This document shows, in pieces, positions 21,576 to 34,766 of a stretch of 64,000 bases of DNA. The stretch lies in NCBI GenBank assembly GCA_029532415.1, contig JAQOTA010000057.1:124001-188000 (forward strand), in the 5' to 3' direction. Numbering within the stretch: position 1 is the stretch's first letter; each line of letters starts with the position of its first letter. A model generated the notes under the pieces. The model had not been told where the DNA came from and made no database searches. It worked only from the letters and a program-made list of their open reading frames with translations. Both the position numbers and the translations under genes were made by a program. Source of the stretch: Marasmius tenuissimus. Its lineage: Eukaryota; Basidiomycota; Agaricomycetes; Agaricales; Marasmiaceae.

Positions 21576-24500
21576 TGGACTTGCGAGTGGGTGGGTATGC
21601 TAGAGGGGGGAAGGTGGTAGAAGATGGTGGCAAAAAGACAACCCGAGCAACTGCCCAAGGGCAGTCCATACCCAGGCTGTGATCAAAACATGCGATATGC
21701 ACGCTGTTTCGTTCGACAGCAATTCCTTTTCTGGACCTCCGCCGTACTACACCCATACAGCACTCTAGAGCCCGGCCCAATGCCGTTGTTATTGATATGA
21801 AGTCCTGGATTGGATCCCGATAAACTGCTCATCGCTGCAATAAACACCTTCTTGATCAAGTCTTCTATTGACGCCCAATTTTCTGGATCCCATCTGATAC
21901 GCAGTCCTCGACCGTGGTAACCTGGCCATCTCGTTGGTTCTATCTCAACTTGTGCGTGAACAATCTTGAAGAGATGCAGAGAGTGTTGAGGAGTCGTTTC
22001 TTCTGCGAATCAAGCCTGGGAGTGGTGGGTGTCGCGAAACAAGGAGCATGGATCGGGATCGGCCTGGAGCTGAACTCGGAATTGTAAAGCGCCCATTGGC
22101 GCTCAAGCCTTGCTTGTACTCAAACCACCACGAGCATCGACGACATCTCTCCCTTTCCTTTCCTCAAGTGACATTCACAGCTTTGTCTGCACCAAATGCT
22201 CTCCATAATCAATATGCAAGCTGAGAAGTATGTAATTACTATCAGTTTTAGGCCGCTCGGTCGAGACTCATGCTCTCGAAGGATGGCTTTTTTGCGATTC
22301 AGATCAACAACTTCGATTTTTGGAGGATAGCAGGTCAGATCAGAGGTTTCAAGAACAAAAGTGGCATCCACGATCTCGACTCCTGCCTCCGAAGGTATGG
22401 ATTCCATAGACACGGACTCCTTGGTACGTCTTCACGACCACTTTTCCCTGCGAAGATACCTCAGTCAGGTATGTTGGCCTCATGATAGCCTTCGAAAGAC
22501 CTATCAGTCCGCAATCCGTTTGGTATCTGACCCCGTGCCCCACTATTGATATTTGAAGTTCAGTTTTTCATCAAATCTCAACCCTCTGAACCTGTCCCTC
22601 GAGATAAGGCAAGAAATCTTGAACCTTCGGATTCTGCACCTTAGCTTTCAATTCTCTCGGGCGACGTTCTGTTCGCAGTTGTACGACTAGGCTTCTCGTT
22701 GTTTTCACCTCGACTGGAGCTCACCACCAACGGAAACTTCGCCGGCGATGTGCATGAAGCTCCGTGTTTCGATAAAAAAACCATCTCAATGCGACCTCCA
22801 GCCTCTTCGTTCGTGACGCTCATTGTATCAAGGAAATTGCTTATCAGGTCCATGATGCGCATCTCGTGAGCATCCAGGGCAGACTTCCGCCACTAGACGT
22901 CAATTCTGTCAACCTCGCAGCCTTTGGTCAATTCTCAGACTGTCTACAGCTCGGTTTATTGATGAACCGGACCCACGGAGGTTGATGTTACACTCTCAGA
23001 ACGAGGTGTGAGGCGCTTGTCGGGTTGTTCAAGCGACAAGGCCGACGGACATGTGCGGCGGAACATCCTTTATATTCTGTCGCCCCTCCACTACTAGCAT
23101 CCAACTTAGCTGGATACGACTCTCATTCACCGGTCCAATTCTACCGATTCTCTGAAAACCTGACTAGTTCTTCCTACAAAGGCAGCCAGTCGGACTCAAG
23201 GGTGTTCGGACGAGGTGGGAGCTTCAGACCTTATCATCTTCTGTGAAGATCACGCTATCGTCGTCTCAGGCTAACAATTGCCTTTGAGTTTACGGTAAAA
23301 CCAGGCGAAGACACTGAGATACATTGTTTAAAGACAGACTCGGCGATCGCCGGAAAGGCCTCGCTTCTCCTGGGATCGAAGGTGAGCACCCCCAAAGCCG
23401 GCGATAGGTGATATGAAAGCACGAATTGAAGGTACACGTAGGGTACGTGCATACGATATACATAGTTCAATTAACCTTCTGTTCGAGTGATATACACCTG
23501 TGCGAATAGGGCGAAGCTTGTCTAAGCTCGGTCACTGTAGTGGAGGTGGTACCATGGAATGTTAGTCGAAGTGTTATCCACTGTGATCTCCACCGTCGTA
23601 CCGTCGGAGCCCTAACCGTCCCCTCCCTGATCTCCTCCGCCACAACCGTGCCCTCAGATAGCAAAGGTAAGTATACCTTCTGGTACGGAGCTAATGCAGC
23701 TCTTACGACGGGTATGAAGGTCCTGGTGGTACGAATCTCAGCACGGATCGAACGGCCGGATGAGTACAACTGACTGCCATGTCTAGGAGACGCCAACGAA
23801 AGTGGCCAGCAAGCCCTCATTATTGCTCTACTTGTAGCTCTGAGGGTGGTGTGATCAGACAGACCAAGAATTTACGGACAGGGAGAGTTTTACTTACCTC
23901 ACAGTGCAACGGAATCAATTTCTAACTCAGGTGATTTCCTGTCGAGGTTCCGCTAATGGAACCATCAGATACGTTGACCAGGCCAGAACTGATCTTCTCG
24001 AGTTCTTGATACATACCCGGGCCATGTATGAAGTGAGGAATTTATTTGAACCTGAGGTGACAGTCGAGATACCGAGCGTTCTGTTAGAATCGAATTTTTG
24101 AGGGATCAAAAATAGCTCCAAGAAACAATGGTTGGAGTCTTTCTATGTCGCGGGATTAGCAACGCCGCCCCTTCAACGTGTAGGTGACATACCGCTCCAG
24201 AAAGCCCAACTGCTATGAACCGGATTCGCCTGCCTGCCGATAACGTCAAATAGTATCCCGACCGGCTCAAAGAGCACCATGGAACGCACCAGATGCGTGT
24301 ACTTGCCCGTAATATCAAATCTATTTCCAAACACATTGAGGGTGCGTCCTTCGATTCGTGTGTTGAAGGAAAACCTATAGAGGGTAGATTAGTTTACGCG
24401 CTTCTCCCTTGATATGACTCGAATGTGCACCTTCTGCTGCGAAGCTCCATTGGCTGCGAGCGAGAAGTTATCAGCACGGATCTGAACCGACAGCACATCC

Positions 24501-24829
24501 CTGAGGGCTGCGGTTTGGACATGATAGATGATGAGCTAGCAGCCGCAACTCGTCTTCGAGTTTAGGCCCACTCCGAGATACAGGGTATGGTGAGCTTTGT
24601 ATTGTATAATGTTCGAAAGTCATGACAGACGCGTGTGCGTGGCTAGGCTGAAGCGGGATCGGAGAGACAGGCACTGGCACTGAATCTTGAAGAGATAAGC
24701 TGTTACTCGATATTTTTTGCCCTGAAGCCGAGCTTGAGAGCTTGAACTTAGGATCCCAAGGTAACGGGGAGTAGTCGGCAAAGATAATTGGGAGAGGGAA
24801 GAGTCACACCTCACCGTAAGCCTCTGAGG
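21576..24829. other. Intergenic region with unit remnants
   Basis: No supportable gene. About 21830-21930 and 22010-22160 match the upstream flanks of family copies 1, 3 and 4. About 23990-24450 matches parts of 11880-12600 degenerately. Frames here are short and lack recognisable domains. Confidence 0.5.
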
Positions 24830-25639
24830 ATAGAATGACCATGATACGGGTAATTTCGCAACGTTCCTGGAAGGCTCGAGTCCACCAAACGGAGCCGGTC
24901 AGAATTCCTCGTCATTTCTAACCCAACCTCTGTTTTCACGGCTCACATTCCTCGATACAGCTCTGAGCTTCCTCATATTTCCACCAAGCCATGCAAATAG
25001 TGTTGTTGGAACGGTTATAACGGCTTTGAATGGGCTCCAATAGATGAATGAGTACGGTTTCCATCTCAACCCAGCGGAAAGGACGATGTCTCAATGTCGA
25101 AGCTATCATTGAGAGAATGTTGCTGAATTTCCGACTTCTTGCAACGCACGGTTCCAAGGGTTGAAATAAGAAGTCCGAATAGAGAGATTAAGTCTGTATT
25201 TACGACACTGATAACCAGGACATCTTTTGCAGGAATTGAGAGAAGCGACAGCTCAAAAATGAATCCAGTCCAATTCCGCGTAGACACAAATAGAGACTAA
25301 GACAAGCATGAGTTACGAGAATAGCAGTTTTGCGGAGTGAATTTTGACATTACCTTCAAATGGAACTTCAGTCAATGTCTGCAATATCCGGGTTGAGAGT
25401 TCGCGAGGTGGTATCAGAGTTCCCTAAAACTTCAGACAAGGGAGGCAAAAATATGGCGGACCAGAAGCTGGGTCAGCAAGTGCTAGAGGTTGTATAGTCC
25501 AAGGGATTCTGAGTTGGGTGAGGTGTAATGGGGTCTTCACGTGCTGAGATGTTTGTTATCAACGTCGAGGCTCCAACCTCGAGGGGTGGTTCTGCCAATG
25601 AAAAATCGGAGGGGATCAGACCACAGCAAAGGGAAGAGA
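24830..25639. repeat. Tail segment of unit 3, internally deleted
   Basis: About 24860-25190 matches 39860-40170, and 25195-25639 matches 41575-41995. The roughly 1.4 kb between these two parts in unit 4 is missing, so unit 3 has a shortened tail. Confidence 0.7.
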
Positions 25640-27429
25640 TCAATGGAACGAGCCTTGGTTGACCTGCGCAAACCGAACCGAGTCGCTTAGAGGTTTGTAG
25701 ATGTTTTTGTCGCATCCGAGAGATCGAGCAAAATCGGTGGTGGACGGGTCGAAGCCTCGGGCTAGCTGATACTGGCGTAGGCAGGTGTAGGCATTGTTAG
25801 GCCAAGTCCATGAGAAGAATGCTCGAGAAAGTTTGAGCTGCGTCAGAAGGCCAAAGTCATGACAGAGGACATCCGAGAGAGGAGAGTAGCCATCTTCATC
25901 CAAAGACCAGAAATGCAGGGAAGAGGTGTCGCCATCGTCCAGATCAGGAGGAAGTGGGCGGACAAAGAGATAGATTGGCTATTGGGATTGGCAATGGGCT
26001 TCAGAGTATGAAAAGAAGCCATACAGCTCGGTGCGAGGGTAGAAGAGCTCTGGAGGACGTTAGTAGGTGGAAGGGGAGTGAAAAACGACGACACACTGAA
26101 AACACTCAAATCCTCCAAAGAGATCCCACGGGCACCAAAAAGACTCCAGGCTTGCGCCATCCACGCCGCAGGTACATCCCAATTCCACACCAACCACAGA
26201 CGATCTCCACCAGCGAGCGTGAACCTCCTCAAGGTGTTAGATGAAAGTAGTGGATGGTTTTTTCAAACCCACCTTGCCAGCCCATTTTCCAGCAGTTTTC
26301 GATCTGAAAGATCATTGCAGTCACTCCTCCAGAAATTGTTTGCGACGGCAATGGAAGTGTTTGTCAACGTCGAAATGACCGTCGGCTGAGGGACTCGTTC
26401 ACGCACGAAAATCCAGGCACCCGAAAAAGCGACTCCACGGACGACAACGTCATCGACTTGCTTCGACTTGAGGCTCGCCAAGAAGCGCAACAGAACGTCT
26501 TCTTGGACGAGCTCTGCAGTCAAGGGCAGCTCCTCATTGCCGAATATCGTAACAGGATCAAAGTCCGGCCCTGATGGACCACAGCAAAACACTCCCCTCC
26601 CTGGATCCAACCACAACTCTCCCCACCCGCAATGCAATTGCCTCTGTAATTAATTCTATTCAACTGTATCCCGATATTATACTGACTACTTACCCGCAAA
26701 CTATTGAGATACATCTTTCCAATACTACCTGCATTCACCTGCGCAGCCGGCACCAACTCTGAAGGAGCATTTCAGCGAAACTCGACCTTGAATGGTATCT
26801 AATCGGTATATACCATTGTATAATAGTATTGATGGGATTGCTGACAGGTTGTAGCCGTACATTTGAGATCCGTTTGATGTCCTAAAGCAACTTGAGCATC
26901 CGTGCAATGGGAGGATAATTGAAACGTACAGCTTGCTCATCAACATAGCAAGATCCTTTTCAATGGCCTGGAGCAAACTTTAGCATTCATCAGACAAATC
27001 GCAAATTGATTCCTGGCGTACCTTTTTCGCCTCTGGGCCCCTGTATTCTATCACCGTGAAGACTCTGCCCGGGATATCCACAAGTTCCGCCGCACAAATG
27101 AGCCTATCAGCCCGAATTCGACCCTCTTCACAAGATTGACATCGGCATTGATCTTCCCCGTCCCCCAGGTACCGGTCTATGTGGATATTCCTTAGTCTGC
27201 AAATAGTGCCCCGCTTCACGTAGAAATACTATAGCAAATCAGTTGCGACCCTGCGGATAAAGCTTGAGACGCTTACCTCGTCCAGCTCGGTGCGTTCCTT
27301 CTCCTCCGCTTGCACGATTGTTGTTGTGTAATTGATCTGGTCACCTTGAACGTGGCTGAAGCTCCCGCTTCCGCTTGTTACTGTGGTGTTTCTTGCCCTT
27401 CGAAAGAAATGAGAGATCATGGAATTCAT
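25640..27429 (-). pseudogene. Family gene copy 3, eight exons with a premature TAG in the last exon
   Basis: Exons (minus strand, 5' to 3'): 27277-27429, 27022-27228, 26930-26967, 26814-26881, 26694-26758, 26273-26643, 26097-26227, 25640-26049. All splice sites and phases agree with the intact copies. In exon 8 a CAA codon of copies 1, 2 and 4 is TAG (25979-25981), which removes the conserved C-terminal block (HFWSLDEDGYSPLSD and following). The sequence beyond the stop remains open to 25640. Exon 2 contains CRCQSCEEGR. The truncated protein of about 370 aa could still be made, so this may be a shortened allele rather than a dead gene. Confidence 0.75.
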
Positions 27430-27815
27430 GAGTGAACGGGTGCGCTGAGGGGGGATGGTGGTGGTGGAGAGACAACGCGGGAAGTATCCTGAGAGCAACC
27501 CCTACAGTCAGAACAAGCAATGTACATGCTGTCTTGTTCGACAGCAATTTCTCTTTTAGACCTTCGCCGTACACGTCCACAGAGCCCGGCCAAATGCTGT
27601 CCTTATTGATGTGATTCAATCCCATAAGAGATGCGGTTTGGGTCCCGATAAATTCATTCACCGCTGCGATAAACGCTCGAACCTGTTCACGTTCTCATCG
27701 GTCCGACCCCTAATATAGCCTTCTTTTGTGATCATCAGGGTAGGCATCTAGTTGATCGCCTGACAATTCTGCGAGAACGAGATTCGAAAGATACCAGAGG
27801 ATGCTGAGCAAGTCG

Positions 27816-29010
27816 TATGATGTCGGGCCTTGGGGTGGTGAGTGTCATGAAACAAGAAGCACGAGTGGGGATCGGGCCGGAACCGAAACAGAATTTTGCG
27901 AAAAGCGTCCATGCCTCAACTTGCACTTGAACCACCACCGGTAACCGGGATACTTGTTTGTGGCATCTACCGCTCTGTCTACGATGCATGTCGTCTATTT
28001 CAAGTCCTCGATTCAATTTCTGGGTCTCGAGTCGATTGGTACCTAGTTTGTATCATCCCCGGGCCATTTGCGAGGTTGAGTCTTGCTCATGGTAGTTGGG
28101 GGTTTCAGAACCCAGACCAACTGTTTCAGTTTTCAGTAGAGAAAAAACTCTCAAACCAGCTGATTTCAAGAATCTCAACAGTAAATATGGCTCATAGGTC
28201 AATTCCGGGCATATAAATTCTTATGAAGGACTTACTGGTACGTCTGCTTTGGTATTGCCATAGAAACGTACTAACCGATGACTGTTTTCGTGTGCTGCTA
28301 CTTTCAATACACCTAGGAGTCCAAATTTCGTTGTCTATCTGACCTTTTGGGCTTCAACGGTGATCGACGTTCTCTCCTCGCTGAGATTTCCCGTCATTGT
28401 GGAAGTATCTCGCCGCCATCCACGTTCAGCATCCAACATTGAACTCCCACTTGTATCATGTCGAGCCTTGGGGTGGTGAGTGTCGTGAAACAAGGAGCAC
28501 GAGTGGGGATCGGGCCGGAACCGAAACAGAATTTCGCGAAAAGCGCCCATGTCTCGACCTGCACTTGAACCACCACCAGCAACCGGGATACTTGCTTGTG
28601 ACATCCACCGCTCTGTCTACGATGCATGTCGTCTATTTCAATTCATCGAGTCAATATCTGGGTCTCGAGTTGAGTGATGCGTAGTTTGTGTTATCCTCGG
28701 GCCATTCGCGAGGTTGACTCGTGCTCTCGGTAGTTGGTGGTTCCAAAATTTCAGACTGACTGTTTTGATTTTCAGCAAGGAAAAGGCTCTGAAACCCCTC
28801 GGATCTGCTGAAGCCAAAGATTTTAACGGTACATATGGCTCACACATTAATTCCGGGCATACGAATTTTCGTGATAGGCTTACTGGTATGTCTGCCTCAG
28901 TGAGCCTCAGAAACGTATTTACCGACGACTGTTTTCTCATGCTTCTACTTTCGACACACCTATAGGTCCAAGATTCGTCACCTATCAGACCCTTCAAACT
29001 TCATTCTGCT
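27816..29010. repeat. Tandem duplication, period about 640 bp
   Basis: Two diverged direct copies, about 27816-28370 and 28454-29010, recognisable by CCTTGGGGTGGTGAG (27828 and 28466), the ACGATGCATGTCGTC block and the TCCGGGCATA block. The first about 100 bp of the unit also occurs upstream of family copies 2 (about 22025) and 4 (about 44230). No convincing frame spans a unit. Confidence 0.75.
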
Positions 29011-29706
29011 ATCAGTATCGCTTTTATACGATATCCAGGGTACAAAGAGCTTTTTGTCTTGCTTTTGACTGACATCCGGGAAGGTTTAGTTCACAGCACG
29101 GCTTTTCGAATGATTTGAGCGGGTAGCCTTCCGTGATTTGACCTGGTATGTCTGGCGTCCGCCTTGACTTTAACTTGCAAATATACTGGCCATTGACCAC
29201 TCTTGCCTCGTGCTAGCTTTAGAAGCACCAGGTGTGGATTCCGTCTTGAACCTGAGCCTTCGAACGAGTTTTCACTTTTAAACCTGCGACACGGACCCAA
29301 TTACGACTCGTCATAACGCCGAGAGAATGCCTCTCAAACAGTTTCGTGGAAATCTAAGGTCTCACCGTTGTAGTACATATTCTCCGCATCTAGCGTGCAA
29401 AGACCCTTCAACCGACCACTGGAACCATTTCGCGACAAAACCACTTCACACACCACCACCCATGCAACTTTCGCCCAATACCTGAATCCTCTGTCGCCGA
29501 TTATGATCAAAACTCGCGGAGAGCCCTTTCTGACGCCTACTCTGACTGGTCTGTAGTAGGAGCTATTGCACGTCCGACAAAGTCCCTCATATTTACAGAG
29601 ATCATAACATACACCTTAGCGATCAGAATGCTCTCCCCGGAACCGCCTCGAGATCTGGTATCAACTACGAGCAGAGGTTCTCACTCTTCTTGAGAGGGTC
29701 AGTCTT
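29011..29706. other. Intergenic flank of gypsy copy B
   Basis: No supportable gene. The last five bases, GTCTT at 29702-29706, are one half of the target duplication of copy B. Confidence 0.6.
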
Positions 29707-30017
29707 TGTTATGACTGGTGTTCACAACGTAAGCTCAATACTGAGTTATCGGCCTGTCTTGGTTCTGGTGTCGTGAATGTGAGATTGAGTTGTAAGGTCA
29801 AGCTGAAGAGCAGGACCTGCTATTGTACAAGTATAAATACTAAAGCTGAAACTGCGTACATACTGCGAACTGTTGTAAATACTGCGAATTGTGCTGCGAA
29901 CTACTGCGGATACTGTGGTCTGATAAATAATACTGCGATCAGATAAATAAACGTATCAGAGTATAGATAAGATATCATAGATGGAAGAAATGAGATACCC
30001 CTTTCGTAACTGTAACA
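29707..30017 (-). repeat. 3' LTR of gypsy copy B (311 bp)
   Basis: Identical in length to the LTR at 36009-36319 and differing at four sites (C/T, GG/AA, G/A). Rich in repeated TACTGCGA motifs between the TATA region and the outer end. Confidence 0.95.
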
Positions 30018-30032
30018 TTACCCCTTCTTTAT
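30018..30032 (-). other. Polypurine tract of gypsy copy B
   Basis: On the minus strand reads AAAGAAGGGG followed by TAA and the LTR, the same as in copy A. Confidence 0.7.
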
Positions 30033-30086
30033 CTTGAATGTCCACATTCAATTCTTATAGCCGTCCCAAATCCAATTTCCCACCTA

Positions 30087-31199
30087 TCAGTAATGAACTG
30101 GTTCATCACAAATGTTGGACGCTGCAACATTGTCGTAATCGTTGTCGTAATCAGAGTCGGGAACGTTAGGTTGGCGTGGTTGTAGGAAAGGTCGTTGAGG
30201 GCAAGTGGAGGGATAATGCCCTGGAGATCGTCGGTTGCAGTAATTGCAAACCCATGTACTGCAGGAATGAGCGAAATGTCCGAACCCGTTACAGCTGAAG
30301 CAGGCGTCTCTAGAATTGGGTCTTCTTGATGGTCTGACTCGTGTTCTACCGGTTTGTCGTTGACTGGGTCGGTTAGGAAGGGAAACTGGTGCAGAGCGAT
30401 TTGAATTGATAGAGGATTGTGAGCTTTGTCGAGATCCTCCTCGTGGTCCTCTGGGGCGATTTCGTTGTTGATTGGGTGTGGGAGCATTCGGTCTTGGGTC
30501 GTTAGTTTGAATTGGGGGTGGTTGGTATCATAAGTGTCCGATTGCTGATGCAATGACATTTTCTACCATTCGATCAGTGATGATAGGCGGTGGGATAGGA
30601 ATGGGAGCAGTTTCTACTGCTGTCGGTGGTTCAGCTACTGTGGACGAAATTTCTCCTTCCTCTCGTTCTTCCTTTACTACCATCTTTCCCTTGAGTCTTT
30701 TCTCTTCATTGACTCTGTTGATTTCTTCTGTGATTCGATGTTCTTCTCCAATTTTGATTTGTTCGAGCATCCCGAAGTTGAGAGCGTTTTCGGCTAACGT
30801 TCCCAAGCTTTCTCGAAGTCCTTGAACATGTTCGACTAGTTTTGTATGCTCCCATCGTAGATCATAGAAGGTACGAGCGAAGAAAATGAGATGTTCGTGG
30901 TTTTGGAGGTGATTTGTAACGAGTTCGTCATAGTCGGAGTTCATGAGTATTGCTTTGATGTTGTTGCCATCGGCGAGGCTAATGAGGGTTTGGGAAGGAT
31001 ACTAAAGTTGGTCTATAAGAGAGGGCATGTCGTCGGGAGAAGAGTTGTCGTTAATAGGTTGGTGTTGAGAGGGGTTGAAGTGAGGGTTTCGAGGGTCGTC
31101 GAGGTAGGCTGGTGGTGGAGGCACTTGTTGACGAAGCACTGTGTGAAGTTGAGTTTCGTAAGTTTGGGAGGTGGATGCTGCTGCGTTAACAGAGACCAT
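30087..31199 (-). pseudogene. Additional ORF downstream of pol, full length but with two stops (copy B)
   Basis: Homologue of 4676-5665 but 123 bp longer (371 codons including stop), retaining two cysteine motifs near the C-terminus: CFSCNGFGHFAHSC (canonical CX2CX4HX4C) and CNYCNRRSPGHYPSTC. It is broken by a stop at 31002-31004 (CAG in copy A) and another at 30528-30530 (CAA in copy A). No indels relative to copy A other than the 123-bp segment, so coding capacity was kept until recently. Function unknown; nucleic-acid binding is inferred from the knuckles. Confidence 0.75.
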
Positions 31200-31247
31200 A
31201 GTGATAAATTGTTATGAGGATAAGTGAAAGTGGTTTGGATGATTTCT

Positions 31248-34200
31248 TCAGCGAATTCGTCTCCTCTTTTTATACTCTTGAAGAGTTTCTTTGGCGTTTT
31301 TCAAGGCTTTGGCAGTGAGCCACTTGTTTTCTGAGGATGGTTCTCCTACCCAAGTGACGAGGTATTCACGAGGTTTCTTCTTTGGCTGATGATCGATGAT
31401 CGATTCTACTTCGTTTTCTTCTTCTCCATCTATGATATCAGGTGGCGGGTACGTCCAGTTCTCTCCATATGCCTCTGTTTCCTTGTATGGGGTTAAAAGG
31501 TTTGCGTGAAACACTGGATGAACTTTCCATTGTTCTGGCAGTGTCAGACGATAAGTCACTGGTCCTAGAACTTCTTTGATTTTGAATGGTCCTTCTCGTT
31601 TTGGTGCTAACTTCTGTGTTTCGTATCCGAAGTTGATGTTCTTTGCTTCTAACCAAACCCTTTGCCCAACTTTGAATGGTTCGTACTTGTTCCGCGTACG
31701 ATTGATCATTATCTGTCGAGCAAGTTTGTGTAATGCGAACGTTTCATTTCGGACTTTCTTGAGATCATTGAGTCTTTCTTCTGCACTTGGCACGTTGGAC
31801 TTTTCGATGATTGGTGGAATTGCTCGTGGATTGTATCCCATCATAATGAAAAATGGGGAATGTTTCCTTGCTGAATGAACTCGATTGTTGTGAGTGAATT
31901 CTGCTGTTGATAGATACTTTTTCCAATCGTGTTGTCTTCTTGCGCAGGACATTCGTAGATAGATTTCCACTTCTTGGTTAACTCGTTCTGTTTCTCCATC
32001 AGTTTGTGGGTGATATGCTGTACTCATGGAGAGTTTTATTCCAAGTAATTTTCCGAGCTCTTTGAACGCATTAGCTGCAAATCTGGGATCTCTGTCGGAA
32101 ATAATCTTGTCGGGTAATCCAAATCTCTTGTAAACATAGTCGAGAAGAAGATTAGCTGCTCCTATCGCGTCGATCGTTTTTCGACAAGGTGCTAAAATTA
32201 CCCCTTTCGTAGCTCCATGGTTGACCACGACCAATAAGGCATCATCTCCGTCATTCTCCGGCAGATCAGTGATAAGATCCATAGTGAGATTTGTAAAAGG
32301 CAATGCATCTTTCGGTGCTGGTATCGGCATTAACGGTGCCTTTGTTGGGGGTGTGTTGACTTCCATTTGCTGGCATAGTGCGCATCCTTCCACAAATTTC
32401 TTCACATAAGAGTATATTCCGGGCCACCAGTAATTGCGTTTAACTTGTTCGAGGGTGTTGTACTGTCCTGGATGTTCTGCGTGAAGTGGATCGTGATATT
32501 TCTTTGTTATCTTCCTTCTGAGTTCCTCGTCCTTCGGCACATAGCATTTATCCATAAAAAAGAGAAGTCCGTCTTCGATTTTCCAGTCTGATAATGCTGA
32601 CTTGATTGGTGGTGCTCCGCTCGTTTTCAATGCTTCCACAGCTTTACTCATCAGATCGTCTCCCATCGTTTTCTCTGCCTCTAAGCTGTGAAGTTCCACA
32701 TCGATTACGTTCACAAATAACTTGTCCGGTAGCATTACAATGTCTTCCTTGTCGGTGTCTTCCGGTGGTATTCAATCCTCTCTCCTTGATAATGCATCGG
32801 ATTGTGCCATTCGATGTCCCGGTACATGGATAAGTTTCAGATCAAACTCTGATAAAAACAGAGCCCATCTAGCTTGTCGGCAGTTAAGTTTCTGATGTGA
32901 TCTGAAATAAGTGAGGTTTTTGTGATCAGATAATACTGTTGTCGGATGTTTCGATCCTAAAAGATAATGTCGCCAGGTTTCTAGTGCTCGTACTATTGCT
33001 AGTAGTTCTCGGTCATAGATTTCGTAGTTTCGTTCTGTTGGAGTGAATGAATGTGACAGATACCCGCATGGGTGCCAATCTCCGTGTTCATCTTGTTGTT
33101 TCACTACCGCTCCTGTTGCCCATTTGGAAGCGTCGGCTTCTATCACGAATGATTGATTTACATCTGGCATCTGTAATACTGGTTCTTCTAAAAATTTCTG
33201 TTTTAGTAATTTAAAGGCCTGATCAGTCTTTTCCGTCCATTCGAATTTGGTATCCTTTTTTGCTAGATCGTTTAATGGTTTGGCGATCTCCGCATATCGT
33301 CCAATGAATTTTTGGTAGAAGTTCCCAAACCCCAAGAAAGACCTGACCCCTTTCACCATTGTTGGTTCTTTCCATTCCTTGATTCCTGCCAGTTTAACCG
33401 GGTCCATTGAAATGATTCCAGGTCTAATAATCATCCTGAGAAAGTCGACTTCTTGCACCTCGAACTTACACTTTTCTGGTTTAAGGTATAGGTCGTGTTC
33501 CTTGAGTCTTTGAAGGACTCGTTTTGTTCGGATCCTGTGTAATTCATTATCTGATGAAAAGATCAGTATATCATCCATATAAATTACCATCCATCCTTCG
33601 TCAATCATGTCACTAAAAATATCATCCATGAAAGCTTGAAATGTGGCTGGAGAATTACTGAGTCCAAAAAACATTACCATGGGTTCGTATAACCCTTTGT
33701 TTGTTTTGAATGCCGCCTTCCATTGATCTCTGTCTTTGATTCGAATATTATTGTATCCATTCCTGAGGTCCATCTTTGAAAATATCGTTGCTCCCTTTAG
33801 CTTGTCCATTAAATTGGTGATTAGCGGTAATGGATATGTATTTCGAATTGTTCCTTCATTTAGTTTTCTGTAGTCTTGGCATGGTCGAAAAGCTCCTTGT
33901 TCTTTCTTTGAAACGAAAAAAAACAGGGAAGCCATTGGTGATTTGGACGGTCGGATATATCCTTTCCATAGGTTTTCTTTTAAGAATTCATCTTGTAATT
34001 CTTGTTCTTTCAGCGTCATAGGATAGATTTTACATCCTGTAGGCATAAACCCTGGTTTGAAGTCAATTGCATGGTCATAAGTTCTCGATTCGGGAAATCG
34101 TTCTGCTGCCTTTTTTTTGAATCGTTCTTTGTATTCTGAAAGATATTCAGGAATTAGTTCTTTGATAGACTTTTTACCCTGATCTCTCTTTTGCGCTAAT

Positions 34201-34766
34201 TCTTGTGATACCGTTGTCTTGGCTCTGATATAAACCTCTGGTGTTACTTGATCCTTGAGTTCCTGGAAGGTTCGGATACTGATATCGGATCTTTCTTGCC
34301 TGCTTCTAAACGTTAATGGACTTTTCAGAAAAAATAACGTACCTTTTGCCCAATCAATTCGAGGATTTCATTTTCGTAGCCATGGGAGTCCAAGGATTAT
34401 TTCTTCCTTTCCTAATCCAGAGACGAGAAACTGAATTTGCATTTCTGTTCCTCCTATTGTGACATCGAGTGAAGCAGATCTGCAAATCATTCCGGTCTTG
34501 TTCCGGGTTCCATCTACGTTGTATACCTTGATCGGTTTTTTGAGTAGTTTTGTGTTTATTTGGTGTTTTTCCACAAATTCTCGATCAATGAAAGTTCCTC
34601 CTGCTCCTGAATCTATAAGTGCATTAGTATCAACAGATTTTCCATTTCCAATCTTTATAAATATAGGAATATGTATTGAGTGTTGGTCAACAGTCGCTAC
34701 AGTTAGATTGGAAATAGATACGGAAGTTGGCAGAGATGACATCGATTCAGTCTGCCTTACATAAAA
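31248..34766 (-). pseudogene. pol: Pol polyprotein of gypsy copy B with two in-frame TGA codons
   Basis: A 3519-nt frame, the same length as in copy A. Protease ([12 protein letters not shown], about 34600-34630), RT with YMDD at about 33565, RNase H ([14 protein letters not shown], about 33145), integrase and chromodomain (REYLVTWVGEP, about 31360). TGA at 34368-34370 replaces a CGA in copy A and separates protease from RT; TGA at 32772-32774 (codon 665) is shared with copy A and separates RNase H from integrase. From 32735 to 31248 the integrase-chromodomain part is uninterrupted (495 aa from its first ATG). Entry is by -1 frameshift at 34763-34769. Confidence 0.93.
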
